A stretch of 64,000 nucleotides of DNA from positions 62,001-126,000 of the forward strand of contig NZ_JOFS01000015.1 in NCBI RefSeq assembly GCF_000719285.1, given 5' to 3'. Within the stretch, counting starts at the first letter, position 1. Every line of letters starts with the position of its first letter. Both the position numbers and the translations under genes were made by a program. Below are positions 49,937 to 60,032 of the stretch, in pieces. The notes under the pieces are model-generated. The model ran no database searches and was not told where the DNA came from. It saw nothing but the letters and a program-made list of their open reading frames with translations. The stretch is from Streptomyces bicolor. Its GTDB lineage: Bacteria; Actinomycetota; Actinomycetes; Streptomycetales; Streptomycetaceae.

Positions 49937-50845
49937 GTGAGCGATCAGGACACTCATGGGTTCGGTCCGCTGGACCTGAACCTGTTGCGCACATTCCTTG
50001 CCGTGCACCGCCTGGGGTCCTTCACCGCCGCTGCACGTCGGCTGGGCCTGTCGCAGTCCACCGTGACCACGCAGATCCGGGCGCTGGAGAACCGCCTGGG
50101 CCGTGAACTGTTCGAACGCCGGGCCCACGGCGTCACCCCGCTACCCCACGCGGACGAACTTGCCATGCGGCTGTCGGCTCCCCTGGATCAGTTGGCCGAC
50201 ATCACCGGCGAGGAGCCGAGCAGCAGCGCGCTACCAGTGCACCTGGCCGGACCCGCAGAGTTCATGAGTACCCTCGGCCTTCAGACGCTGGCTCCGCTGG
50301 TCGCGCAGGGCGTCCGGCTGCGGGTGGCAATCGGACTGGCTGAACCGCTGCTCGAGGAACTGCGGGCCGGACGCCACGACCTCGTCGTCTCCACCCGCCG
50401 GCCCCGGGGCCGGACGCTGCACACCGAACTCCTCGCCGACGAGGAGTTCGTTCTGGTCGCTGCCCCGGTCTGGGCCGAACAGCTCAAGGGACAGGACCTG
50501 CCCACTGCCCTGGAAAGCCTGCCATTGATCGCCTACGCCGAGGACCTGCCCATCGCCCGCCGCTACTGGCGCCACGTCTTCGACCGCCGCCTGCACGCCC
50601 AGGCCGCGATCACCATCCCCGACATGCGCAGCGTCCTGACTGCCCTCACGGTCGGCGCCGGCTGGAGCGTCGTGCCCAGCTACCTTTGCCGGACCGAACT
50701 CGCCTCCGGCGCCCTGCGCCTACTGCACCAGCCGGAGGACCCCCCGATCAACACCGCCTACCTCGTCCAACGCCCGGGCAGTTCCACTAATCCTCACGTC
50801 ACGCTCGTCCGTGAGCGCCTGGTCGCTGCTGCGAAGAACTGGTGA
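49937..50845 (+). CDS. LysR-family transcriptional regulator
   Basis: 302 aa. The N-terminal winged HTH is LDLNLLRTFLAVHRLGSFTAAARRLGLSQSTVTTQIRALENRLGRELFERR, the classic LysR start. The effector domain follows (LPVHLAGPAEFMSTLG, GRHDLVVSTRRPRGR, VGAGWSVVPSYLC). GTG 49937 has TAGGCT 7 nt upstream and no ribosome site, so it is probably leaderless. It likely controlled the divergent DJ-1/PfpI genes, the first of which is now broken. Confidence 0.92.
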   Translation: MSDQDTHGFGPLDLNLLRTFLAVHRLGSFTAAARRLGLSQSTVTTQIRALENRLGRELFERRAHGVTPLPHADELAMRLSAPLDQLADITGEEPSSSALPVHLAGPAEFMSTLGLQTLAPLVAQGVRLRVAIGLAEPLLEELRAGRHDLVVSTRRPRGRTLHTELLADEEFVLVAAPVWAEQLKGQDLPTALESLPLIAYAEDLPIARRYWRHVFDRRLHAQAAITIPDMRSVLTALTVGAGWSVVPSYLCRTELASGALRLLHQPEDPPINTAYLVQRPGSSTNPHVTLVRERLVAAAKNW

Positions 50846-51084
50846 GCTCACGCGGTACCCCGAGGTCGTGTCGGCTGACCTTGGGTTGCATCGCCGGCAC
50901 TCCCGATCAGCTGGGGCACCCACGGGCCAACACAGCACCATTCATAACGCAGAGCAAGCGCGCTGCGCGGACGGCCGGGCGCGGACTCGTCGCGGCTCTC
51001 CGCCCTCTTCCCCAGGCACTTTCGATACACGCCCAGGCGCGGGTCCGGGGCGAGTGTCCGGGCGGCATGGCCCCGGCGGGTACC

Positions 51085-51427
51085 TCAGGACGTGGGCGCG
51101 TCCAACTGCGGCTCCAGCCGCACCTCGGTCACACTCACGCCTTCCGGAGCGCCGAACGCCTCAACCATCACGCCGTTGTTGATCGCCGGAGAAGTCCGGC
51201 ATGCGGTGGACCCGCGCCACTGGGTAGTTCAGGCTCGCCAGCTTGTCCCGCATCTCCTCGTACGTGGCCGTGTCCAGCCCCGAGAACGCCCTGCTGATGC
51301 GCAGTTGGTGCCTCTCGGCCGCGCACTCCTCCGTCGCGGTCAACGGCACCGGGTCGACCAGGACGGGCAGCGTGGAGTCGGGGGTCGGTTCCGCTGCCGT
51401 CGTGTCGGCGACGGAGACGGATGCCAC
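51085..51427 (-). pseudogene. Possible degraded coding sequence
   Basis: Two adjoining frames both look protein-coding. The first reads AATEECAAERHQLRISRAF, then DTATYEEMRDKLASLNYPVARVHRMPDFSG and runs out at 51161. The next frame then gives INNGVMVEAFGAPEGVSVTEVRLEPQLDAPTS and a stop at 51085. The break is near 51180. The family is not recognised; the mix of Ala/Pro-rich N-terminus and compact C-terminus suggests a small secreted protein. The start (GTG 51427) is uncertain. It could also be an artefact of high GC, hence the low confidence. Confidence 0.35.
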
Positions 51428-51801
51428 GTCATCGACGCCACCGGAGACGTCCGGGGCGCACCTCTGCGAGATGATGACGCGGCAAGCGGCAGGCGCGGAC
51501 CGGGGAGCCTCCCCGGCGCCGGCGGACGCATGTCCGGGCGTTCACCCGCGGTGTTCGATCCCGACAGGTGAACACAACCGACGGTTCTGGTCGTGGCGTG
51601 GTATGCGTTGAGGTGTGGGTGACTGGCGTCGTCACTCTCCGTCACTACCGGTTCAGTGATCGACTCGGCGGCGAAGAGGCGCGAGTTTACCCACCCAAAC
51701 CGATACCTATGCGTCGCGTGGCCAGATTTTCTTCCCCAAACGGGTTGAACTTTTGTTGATCGTGGGTCAGTTGGCCACCCCGGCGTCCTACCCTCTAGAG
51801 G
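51428..51801. other. 374-bp region without a convincing gene
   Basis: The left part may be the 5' end of the decayed gene at 51085-51427. The right part (51680-51800) is less GC-rich and carries the amidohydrolase promoter: TACCCT (51789-51794) lies 7 nt before GTG 51802. No repeats were seen. Confidence 0.5.
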
Positions 51802-53034
51802 GTGAACCAGCTGATGTCCCCAGAGTCCGAAGCCGATCAACCCGGGGAAGCGGTCCTTCCCGGCACCCTGCCGGAGGCGCTCCGTGCCGAACTCGTCGAG
51901 TTCCGGCGCGACTTGCACATGCACCCGGAGCTCGGCAACCAGGAGTTCCGTACGACCGCCGCGATCAAGGCCCGCCTGGAGAAGGCCGGCCTGAAGCCTC
52001 GCGTGCTCGCCATCGGAACCGGGCTCATCTGTGACATCGGGGAGCCGGACGGCGGGCAGCCCATGCTCGCCCTCCGTGCCGACATCGACGGGCTGCCCAT
52101 TCCGGACACGAAGAGTGAGTGCCCGTATCGCTCGCGGGTGCCCGACCGGGCGCATGCGTGTGGGCACGACGTTCATACGACCGTGGTGCTGGGTGCCGGG
52201 CTCGTGCTCGCCGAGCTCCACAAGCGCGGGCAGCTGCCCCGGCCCGTCCGGCTGGTCTTCCAGCCCGCCGAGGAGGTGCTTCCCGGAGGCGCCGCCGATG
52301 TCGTCGAGTGCGGGGTGCTCGAAGGGGTCGGCCAGATCCTTGCCGTGCACTGCGACCCCAAGGTGGACGCGGGGAAGATCGGTCTGCGGCAGGGCGCCAT
52401 CACCTCCGCCTGCGACCGGCTCGAAATCGCCCTCGACGGGCCCGGTGGGCACACCGCCCGCCCCCACCTGACCACCGACCTCGTCACCGCCGCCGCCCGG
52501 GTCGTCACCGACGTCCCCGCACTCGTCGCCCGGCGCACTGACGCCCGCAGCGGCCTCGCCGTGACCTGGGGGCGTGTCGAGTCCGGTCACGCGCCCAACG
52601 TCATCCCGCAGCACGCCGAGCTCTCCGGGACCGTACGGTGCCTGGATCTCGACACCTGGCGGCAGGCTCCCGATCTCGTCGTCGCCGCGATCGACGAGGT
52701 CGCCAACCTCCATCGCGCCAAGTCGGAGATCAACTACATCCGAGGTGTCCCGCCCGTCGTCAACGACCCCGCCGCGACCGAGCTGCTGCGCGAGGCCATG
52801 ACCGCCCGCCGTGGCGCCGACTCCGTCGAGGGCACCGAGCAGAGCCTCGGCGGGGAGGACTTCTCCTGGTACCTGGAGCACGTTCCCGGGGCCATGGCGC
52901 GGCTCGGGGTGCGTACGCCGGGGGATCGGATCGGGCGTGACCTGCACCAAGGTGACTTCGACGTCGATGAGTCGGCCATCGGGGTGGGTGTGGAGCTGTT
53001 CACGGCGGCGGCGCTTCTCGACTCCGCGGGTTAG
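51802..53034 (+). CDS. M20-family amidohydrolase
   Basis: 410-aa metal-dependent amidohydrolase of the M20D branch (IAA-amino-acid hydrolase/hippurate hydrolase/N-acyl-amino-acid deacetylase type). Opening: LVEFRRDLHMHPELGNQEFRT. Metal site: LALRADIDGLPI, RAHACGHDVHTT, VFQPAEEVLPGGA. A dimerisation domain follows (ALDGPGGHTARPHLTTDLV), and the end has GGEDFSWYLEHVPGAMARLGVR. GTG 51802 is next to the predicted transcription start (leaderless). Cytoplasmic; releases an amino acid or amine from an N-acyl conjugate, substrate unknown. A nucleoside uptake locus follows 415 bp later. Confidence 0.92.
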   Translation: MNQLMSPESEADQPGEAVLPGTLPEALRAELVEFRRDLHMHPELGNQEFRTTAAIKARLEKAGLKPRVLAIGTGLICDIGEPDGGQPMLALRADIDGLPIPDTKSECPYRSRVPDRAHACGHDVHTTVVLGAGLVLAELHKRGQLPRPVRLVFQPAEEVLPGGAADVVECGVLEGVGQILAVHCDPKVDAGKIGLRQGAITSACDRLEIALDGPGGHTARPHLTTDLVTAAARVVTDVPALVARRTDARSGLAVTWGRVESGHAPNVIPQHAELSGTVRCLDLDTWRQAPDLVVAAIDEVANLHRAKSEINYIRGVPPVVNDPAATELLREAMTARRGADSVEGTEQSLGGEDFSWYLEHVPGAMARLGVRTPGDRIGRDLHQGDFDVDESAIGVGVELFTAAALLDSAG

Positions 53035-53081
53035 GCCGGAGCCACTTCGCCGTAGGGGGTGCGGAACGTCTGGCGGCTGCG

Positions 53082-53126
53082 GGTTTCGTTGTGGCTGGTC
53101 GCGCAGTCCCCGCGCCCCTTGGTTGG
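53082..53126 (-). repeat. Streptomyces intergenic repeat, copy 3 (short form)
   Basis: Minus strand: AAGGGGCGCGGGGACTGCG, then CGACCAGCCACAACG and CCCGCAG. It lacks the central GTGCGGCTTCCGCCGC part of copies 1 and 2. Confidence 0.7.
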
Positions 53127-53384
53127 CGTTGCCGTAAGCGGCGTTGAGCGTGGCCGTCGGTCGGCCAACCTCCGCTTGCGGCCGACGCGCAGCGGAGGGA
53201 GCCTGAGCCCATGGCGATCGCACCCGAGCGCCATCACGCTGACGACACCCCTGGTGACGGAAGGTGTGGTGCGTAAGGGGCGCAATGCCCCATGCGCACC
53301 TTTCGATCCGGTGGTTCACAAGGGCTTAACCGGCCATCGGCACGTTTGGATAACGGCCAGGCGAAACCCCGTTCCCAGGAGGGT

Positions 53385-53400
53385 CTACGCGCGTTAATGT
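53385..53400 (+). promoter_or_regulatory. CTACGCGCG element and -10 of BMP gene 1
   Basis: CTACGCGCGTTA (53385-53396) runs into TAATGT (53395-53400), a good -10. The same element is at 54697 and, as a perfect palindrome, at 55978. GATAAC lies exactly 36 bp upstream, as in gene 2. Confidence 0.6.
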
Positions 53401-53449
53401 GCGCCGAACTCAGCACCCACTGCGGGGCTTGGAGAATGGGGACTTCACG

Positions 53450-54502
53450 ATGCGTCGGATATCCAAACTGACCCGTGTCGCGGTGGGGGTTGCGTCGATC
53501 GCGCTCGCTGCCACGGCGTGTGGCGGTACCAGCAGTGACAGCGGCGGCAGCGACGGCGGCGACAAGAACCTGGGCCTCGCCATCGCGTACGACATCGGCG
53601 GCAAGGGCGACCAGTCCTTCAACGACGCCGCGTACGCCGGCCTGCAGAAGGCCCAGAAGGAGTTCGGCTACAAGACCGCCGACATCGAGCCCACCGAGGG
53701 CGAGACGGACGCCGACAAGGAGCAGCGTCTGGCCTCCCTCGCCAAGCAGGGCTACAACCCGGTGATCGGCGTCGGCTTCGCCTACGGCCCCGCGATGGAG
53801 GCCGTGGCCAAGAAGTACCCGAAGGTCACCTTCGGCATCGTCGACTCGGTCGTCGAGGGCGAGAACGTCGCCTCCCTCGTCTTCGCCGAGGAGCAGGCCT
53901 CGTACCTGGCCGGCGTCGCTGCGGCCAAGGCCACCAAGACGAACACGGTCGGCTTCGTGGGCGGTGTGGACATCCCGCTGATCCACAAGTTCGAGGCCGG
54001 CTACAAGCAGGGCGTCCAGGACACCAGCGGTGGCAAGGTCAAGGTCGTCTCGCAGTACCTGACGCAGACCGCGGAGGAGGGCGGCTTCTCCAGCCCGGAC
54101 AAGGGCAAGGCCGCCGCCGAGGGCCAGATCGAGAAGAAGGCCGACGTCGTCTACCAGGCGGCCGGTCTGTCCGGGCAGGGCGTCATCGAGGCCGCGGCCA
54201 AGGCCAAGGTCTGGGCGATCGGCGTCGACTCCGACCAGTACCAGCAGGCGGCGCTCGCCAACTACAAGAACTACATCCTCACCTCCGCCCTCAAGGACGT
54301 CGGCGGTGCGGTCTACACGCTGGCCAAGTCCGTCGAGGACGGCAAGCCGCTCACCGGCACCCAGACCTTCGACCTGAAGGTCAACGGCGTCGGCCTCTCC
54401 GAGTCCAACCCGGAGTTCGCGAAGATCGCGGGCCTCTCCGACGCCGTGGCGAAGGCCAAGGAGGGCATCATCGACGGCTCGATCAAGGTCAAGACCGAGT
54501 AG
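53450..54502 (+). CDS. BMP-family nucleoside-binding lipoprotein 1
   Basis: 350-aa solute-binding lipoprotein of the basic-membrane-protein (BMP/PnrA) family, which binds purine and pyrimidine nucleosides for ABC uptake. The leader ends in a lipobox-like ATAC at about residue 24. Signature blocks: AYDIGGKGDQSFNDAAYAGL, EPTEGETDADKEQRLASLAKQGYNPVIGVG, FGIVDSVVEGENVASLVFAEEQASYLAGVAAA, FVGGVDIPLIHKFEAGY and VWAIGVDSDQYQ. ATG 53450. About 75-80 % identical by eye to the next gene. Ends with a strong terminator, so it is transcribed on its own. Confidence 0.93.
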   Translation: MRRISKLTRVAVGVASIALAATACGGTSSDSGGSDGGDKNLGLAIAYDIGGKGDQSFNDAAYAGLQKAQKEFGYKTADIEPTEGETDADKEQRLASLAKQGYNPVIGVGFAYGPAMEAVAKKYPKVTFGIVDSVVEGENVASLVFAEEQASYLAGVAAAKATKTNTVGFVGGVDIPLIHKFEAGYKQGVQDTSGGKVKVVSQYLTQTAEEGGFSSPDKGKAAAEGQIEKKADVVYQAAGLSGQGVIEAAAKAKVWAIGVDSDQYQQAALANYKNYILTSALKDVGGAVYTLAKSVEDGKPLTGTQTFDLKVNGVGLSESNPEFAKIAGLSDAVAKAKEGIIDGSIKVKTE

Positions 54503-54520
54503 TCACGGTCGTTGAGCACT

Positions 54521-54558
54521 GAAGCGGGCGGGCATCCGGCGGGGTGCCCGCCCGCTTC
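54521..54558 (+). terminator. Terminator after BMP gene 1
   Basis: GAAGCGGGCGGGCA pairs perfectly (14 bp) with TGCCCGCCCGCTTC around a 10-nt loop, 18 bp past the stop. Confidence 0.85.
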
Positions 54559-54696
54559 GCCGTCCGCAGGTCATCCCTGTGTCCGGATCACCCACCGCCA
54601 CCTTCCCTTTGCTGTCGGCAAGCCCTTGGTCAAGGCATCGCCTGGAGTTGAACACGGGCCGATAACAAGGTGGACAGAAGGGGTTTTCGGGCGGGT

Positions 54697-54712
54697 CTAC
54701 GCGCGTTACTCT
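54697..54712 (+). promoter_or_regulatory. CTACGCGCG element and -10 of BMP gene 2
   Basis: CTACGCGCGTTA (54697-54708) and TACTCT (54707-54712) as -10. GATAAC lies 36 bp upstream of the element, as in gene 1, so the control region was duplicated with the gene. Confidence 0.6.
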
Positions 54713-54791
54713 GCAGCGAAAGCCAGCGCCGTTGCTGTGAAGCTGTACCGAGCTGTACCGTCCGGCGCTTGTACGACAGGAGTCTCCCCAC

Positions 54792-55841
54792 ATGCGCCGG
54801 ATTTCCCGGATCACGGTCGCAGGCGCAGCGACCGCCTCTCTGGCCCTCGCTCTCTCCGCCTGCGGCGGCACCTCCACCGAGGCCTCCTCGGAGTCGAAGG
54901 GTGGCGACAAGGGTCTCGCCATCGCCTACGACGTCGGCGGTAAGGGCGACCAGTCCTTCAACGACGCGGCGTACGCGGGCCTGGAGCAGGCGAAGAAGGA
55001 GTTCCAGTACGAGACGCAGGACGTCGAGCCCACCGAGGGTGAGACGGACGCCGACAAGGAGCAGCGACTGGTGTCGCTGGCCAAGCAGGGCTACAACCCG
55101 GTGATCGGCGTCGGCTACGCGTACGCCGCCGCCGTGAAGGGTGCCGCGGAGAAGTTCCCGGACACCACCTTCGGCATCGTGGACGACTCCACCGTCGAGG
55201 CGAAGAACGTGGCCGACCTGGTCTTCTCCGAGGAGCAGGCCTCATACCTGGCCGGTGTCGCCGCCGCCAAGAGCACCAAGACGAACACGGTCGGCTTCGT
55301 GGGCGGTGTGGACATCCCGCTGATCCACAAGTTCCAGGCCGGCTTCGAGCAGGGCGTCAAGGACACGAACCCCAAGGTCAAGGTCCTCTCCCAGTACCTC
55401 ACGCAGACCGCGGAGGAGGGCGGCTTCTCCAGCCCGGACAAGGGCAAGTCGGCCGCCGAGGGCCAGATCGAGAAGAAGGCCGACGTCGTCTACGCGGCCG
55501 CTGGTCTGTCCGGTCAGGGCGTCATCGAGGCCGCCGCCGCCAACAAGGTGTGGGCGATCGGTGTCGACTCGGACCAGTACAAGCAGGAAGCGCTCGCCAA
55601 GTACAAGGACTCGATCCTGACCTCGGCGATGAAGGACGTCGCCAAGGCGGTCTACAACCTGGCGAAGTCGGTCGAGGACGGCAAGCCCGAGACCGGTATC
55701 GTTCGTGGCGATCTGAAGACGGGTGAGGTGAGCCTGTCGAACTCCAACCCGAAGTTCGCGGACGACACCGAGCTCCAGGACGCCCTCAAGACGGCCAAGG
55801 AGAAGATCATCAGCGGCGAGATCAAGGTCGAGTCCAGCTGA
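54792..55841 (+). CDS. BMP-family nucleoside-binding lipoprotein 2
   Basis: 349-aa paralog of the previous gene. Lipobox LSAC at about residue 22 after a hydrophobic leader. The same blocks occur: AYDVGGKGDQSFNDAAYAGL, EPTEGETDADKEQRLVSLAKQGYNPVIGVG, FVGGVDIPLIHKFQAGF, and VWAIGVDSDQYKQEAL. The differences cluster in the C-terminal 50 residues and around AVKGAAEKFPD. AGGAG before ATG 54792. As the ATPase and permeases follow only once, both lipoproteins probably feed the same transporter, perhaps with different affinity. Confidence 0.93.
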   Translation: MRRISRITVAGAATASLALALSACGGTSTEASSESKGGDKGLAIAYDVGGKGDQSFNDAAYAGLEQAKKEFQYETQDVEPTEGETDADKEQRLVSLAKQGYNPVIGVGYAYAAAVKGAAEKFPDTTFGIVDDSTVEAKNVADLVFSEEQASYLAGVAAAKSTKTNTVGFVGGVDIPLIHKFQAGFEQGVKDTNPKVKVLSQYLTQTAEEGGFSSPDKGKSAAEGQIEKKADVVYAAAGLSGQGVIEAAAANKVWAIGVDSDQYKQEALAKYKDSILTSAMKDVAKAVYNLAKSVEDGKPETGIVRGDLKTGEVSLSNSNPKFADDTELQDALKTAKEKIISGEIKVESS

Positions 55842-55865
55842 TTCACAGCTACACCCTGAGCAGCG

Positions 55866-55939
55866 GTAACCCCGGGGTTACGTCCGCTCAACGGGGTACG
55901 GGCAGGCTCTCCCGGCGGGAGCCTTCCCCGTACCCCGTT
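55866..55939 (+). terminator. Palindrome plus long terminator after BMP gene 2
   Basis: GTAACCCCGGGGTTAC (55866-55881) is a perfect 16-bp palindrome. Directly after, AACGGGGTACGGG (55890-55902) pairs with CCCGTACCCCGTT (55927-55939), with an inner AGGCTC/GAGCCT stem. A strong stop before the ABC operon. Confidence 0.85.
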
Positions 55940-55977
55940 GTCGCGGTGCGTCGGCCCCTTATCAGGCCATAGGGGCG

Positions 55978-55989
55978 CTACGCGCGTAG
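55978..55989 (+). promoter_or_regulatory. Palindrome CTACGCGCGTAG before the ABC operon
   Basis: Perfect 12-bp palindrome, 40 bp ahead of the ribosome-site region of the ATPase gene. Imperfect copies occur at both BMP promoters, so one repressor or activator may control all three units. Confidence 0.6.
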
Positions 55990-56065
55990 ACGACCCCCGT
56001 CCCCAGGAGAGTGCGCCATCAACGCGTCCAGCAGCCCTCCGGCCGGAGCGGCGGTCAACGGTCAG

Positions 56066-57633
<1,568 letters not shown>

Positions 57634-57634
<1 letters not shown>

Positions 57635-58758
57635 TGAAGAAGTTCGACAAGGAGCGCGTGCTCCTCGCCGTGGCCGGTCCGGTCATCGCGCTCGCCGTGG
57701 CCTTCGTGCTGAGCGCGATCGTGCTGATCGCCTCCGGCAAGAACCCGGTCGAGCCGTTCTCGATCATGTTCGAGCAGGCCACGTTCTCCGACATCCAGGT
57801 CCTGATCATCAACCAGGCCTCGATGTACTACATCGCGGCCCTCGCGGTGGCCATCGGCTTCCGGATGAACCTGTTCAACATCGGCGTCGACGGCCAGTAC
57901 CAGCTCGCCGCCATGATGGCCGCCATCGTCGGCGCGCACGCGAACCTGCCGGCCGCCCTCCAGATCCCGCTGCTGCTCCTCACCGCGGTCTGCACCGGTG
58001 CCTTCTGGTCCGGCATCGCCGGTGTCCTGAAGGTCACCCGCGGCGTCAGCGAGGTCGTCGCGACGATCATGCTCAACGCGATCGCGACCTCGGTCATCGG
58101 CTACCTGTGGCTGCCGACCGTCTTCGGTGTGAAGGTCGGCAACAACAACACCACCGGCGAGATGCACGAGTCCGGCTGGGTCCCCGGCATCGACATGGGC
58201 GACGCGGGCGAGATCTACGGCCTGGTCTTCCTCGCCGTGCTGCTCGGCATCGCCTACTGGGTCGTCCTCAACCGCACCCGCTTCGGCTTCGACCTCCGCG
58301 CCTCCGGCGCCTCGGAGAGCGCCGCCGCGGCCAGCGGTGTCGACCCCAAGCGCATGGTGCTCACCGCCATGCTGCTCTCCGGCGGCATCGCCGGTCTCGC
58401 GGGCCTGCCGATCCTGCTCGGCGACACCCACACCTACAGCCTCAACTTCCCCACCGGCATCGGCTTCCTCGGCATCGGCATCGCCCTGCTCGGCCGCAAC
58501 AGCCCGGTCGGCATCGCCTTCGCCGCACTGCTGTGGGCCTGGCTCGACAAGGCGTCGCCCGAGCTGGACTTCCACGACTACGACAAGGAGATCGCGGTCA
58601 TCATGCAGGGCCTGATCGTGCTCTCGGTCGTCGTCTCCTACGAGGCCGTCCGTGAGTGGGGCCTGCGCCGCCAGCAGCGCCGGGTCGGCGCCGAGCTGGC
58701 CGCCGGTCACGTCCTGGGCGCCGACAACAACACCACGAAGGAGGTGGCGGGCCGATGA
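57634..58758 (+). CDS. Nucleoside ABC transporter permease 1
   Basis: 374-aa permease of the branched-chain/BMP-associated type with 8-10 helices. The core blocks are IGFRMNLFNIGVDGQYQLAAMMAAIVG, GVSEVVATIMLNAIATSVIGY, RASGASESAAAASGVDPKRMVLTAMLLSGGIAGLAG, and GIGFLGIGIALLGRNSPVGIAFAALLWAWLD. These correspond to the NupB-like subunit of nucleoside importers. The start ATG 57634 overlaps the ATPase stop, and its stop overlaps the next gene (ATGA). Confidence 0.93.
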
Positions 58759-60032
58759 CCACCCCGCAGACTTCAGCGGTCGACGTCAACCAGCCCACGC
58801 TGCAGCCCGCGGCGCCGACCGGCCGCCGCCTGTCGTGGCCCGTCCTGCTGCTGGTCATCGCCGGCGCCCTGGCGCTGACCTCGATCGTCCGCATCATCAC
58901 CGGCGCCGACGGCATCACCAACGTCAGCCAGATGTCCACCGCGCTCCAGCTCGCCGTGCCGATCGGGCTCGCCGGTCTCGGTGGTCTGTGGGCCGAGCGG
59001 GCGGGCGTCGTCAACATCGGCCTCGAGGGCATGATGATCCTCGGCACCTGGTTCGGCGCCTGGGCCGGCTTCCAGTGGGGCCCGTGGACCGGTGTCCTGG
59101 TCGGCATCCTCGGCGGCGCGATCGGCGGCCTGCTGCACGCCTTCGTGACCGTCACCTTCAACGTCAACCACATCGTCTCCGGTGTGGCCATCAACATCCT
59201 CGCCCTCGGCGCCACCCGCTACCTCGCGCCCCTCGCCTTCGAGGGCCACGCGGGCGGCTCCGCCAAGCAGTCCCCGGCGATCGAGTCCCTCGGCAACTTC
59301 ACCGTGCCGGGCCTGTCCGACGGGCTGCGGGACCTCAACAACCAGGGCTGGTTCTTCATCTCCGACATCGCCGGCCTGCTCGGCGGCCTGGTCACCAACG
59401 TCTCCTGGCTGACCCTGATCGCCGTCGCGCTGATCCCCGCGACCTGGTGGATCCTGTGGCGCACCGCCTTCGGTCTGCGCCTGCGCTCCTGCGGTGAGAA
59501 CCCGGTCGCGGCCGAGTCCCTCGGTGTGAACGTCTACAAGTACAAGTACATCGCCGTGATCATCTCCGGCGGCCTGGCCGGTCTCGGTGGCGTCTTCCTC
59601 TCCATCGTGGCCAACCCCTTCTACCTGGAGGGCCAGGTCAGCGGCCGTGGCTTCATCGGCCTCGCCGCGATGATCTTCGGCAACTGGATGCCGGGCGGCC
59701 TCGCCCTCGGCGCCGGCCTGTTCGGCTACACCGACAGCCTCAACCTGCGCGGCGGTTCCGAGAACGTCCACGCCCTGCTGCTGCTCGGCGCGCTTTTGCT
59801 GATCATCGGCGCCATCTGGCTGCTGATCCGCAAGAAGTACGTCTCCGCCGCGGTCAGCGCGGTCTTCGGCGCCCTGGTGTTCGCCTGGTACGCGGGCACC
59901 AACGAGGTCCCGAACCAGGTCGTCTCCGCGACGCCGTACGTCATCACGCTCGTCGTCCTCGTCCTGTCCGCGCAACGCCTGCGGATGCCGAAGGCGGACG
60001 GCCTGCCGTACCGGAAGGGCCAGGGCAAGTGA
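58755..60032 (+). CDS. Nucleoside ABC transporter permease 2
   Basis: 425-aa permease of the NupC-like type. LAGLGGLWAERAGVVNIGLEGMMILGTWFGA, FNVNHIVSGVAINILALGATRYL, RLRSCGENPVAAESLGVNVYKYKYIAVIISGGLAGLGG and GRGFIGLAAMIFGNWMPGGLALGAGLFGYTDSL are the core blocks. It is longer than the usual 310 residues because of an extra loop (about 170-215) and two or three more C-terminal helices. Pairs with permease 1 to form the pore. GTGA overlap with the cytidine deaminase start. Confidence 0.93.
   Translation: MTTPQTSAVDVNQPTLQPAAPTGRRLSWPVLLLVIAGALALTSIVRIITGADGITNVSQMSTALQLAVPIGLAGLGGLWAERAGVVNIGLEGMMILGTWFGAWAGFQWGPWTGVLVGILGGAIGGLLHAFVTVTFNVNHIVSGVAINILALGATRYLAPLAFEGHAGGSAKQSPAIESLGNFTVPGLSDGLRDLNNQGWFFISDIAGLLGGLVTNVSWLTLIAVALIPATWWILWRTAFGLRLRSCGENPVAAESLGVNVYKYKYIAVIISGGLAGLGGVFLSIVANPFYLEGQVSGRGFIGLAAMIFGNWMPGGLALGAGLFGYTDSLNLRGGSENVHALLLLGALLLIIGAIWLLIRKKYVSAAVSAVFGALVFAWYAGTNEVPNQVVSATPYVITLVVLVLSAQRLRMPKADGLPYRKGQGK

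Larger units (their letters stand above)
53035..53449. other. 415-bp spacer with repeat and BMP promoter
   Basis: No gene is seen. It holds intergenic repeat copy 3 (53082-53126), some GC-rich inverted sequence at about 53125-53200, and at the right end the promoter region of the first BMP lipoprotein (GATAAC at 53349-53354, CTACGCGCG element at 53385-53396). Confidence 0.6.

Noticed and set aside
50846..51084. Small plus-strand reading frames after the LysR gene
   Set aside because: No ribosome site, no motif, and codon use unlike the neighbours.
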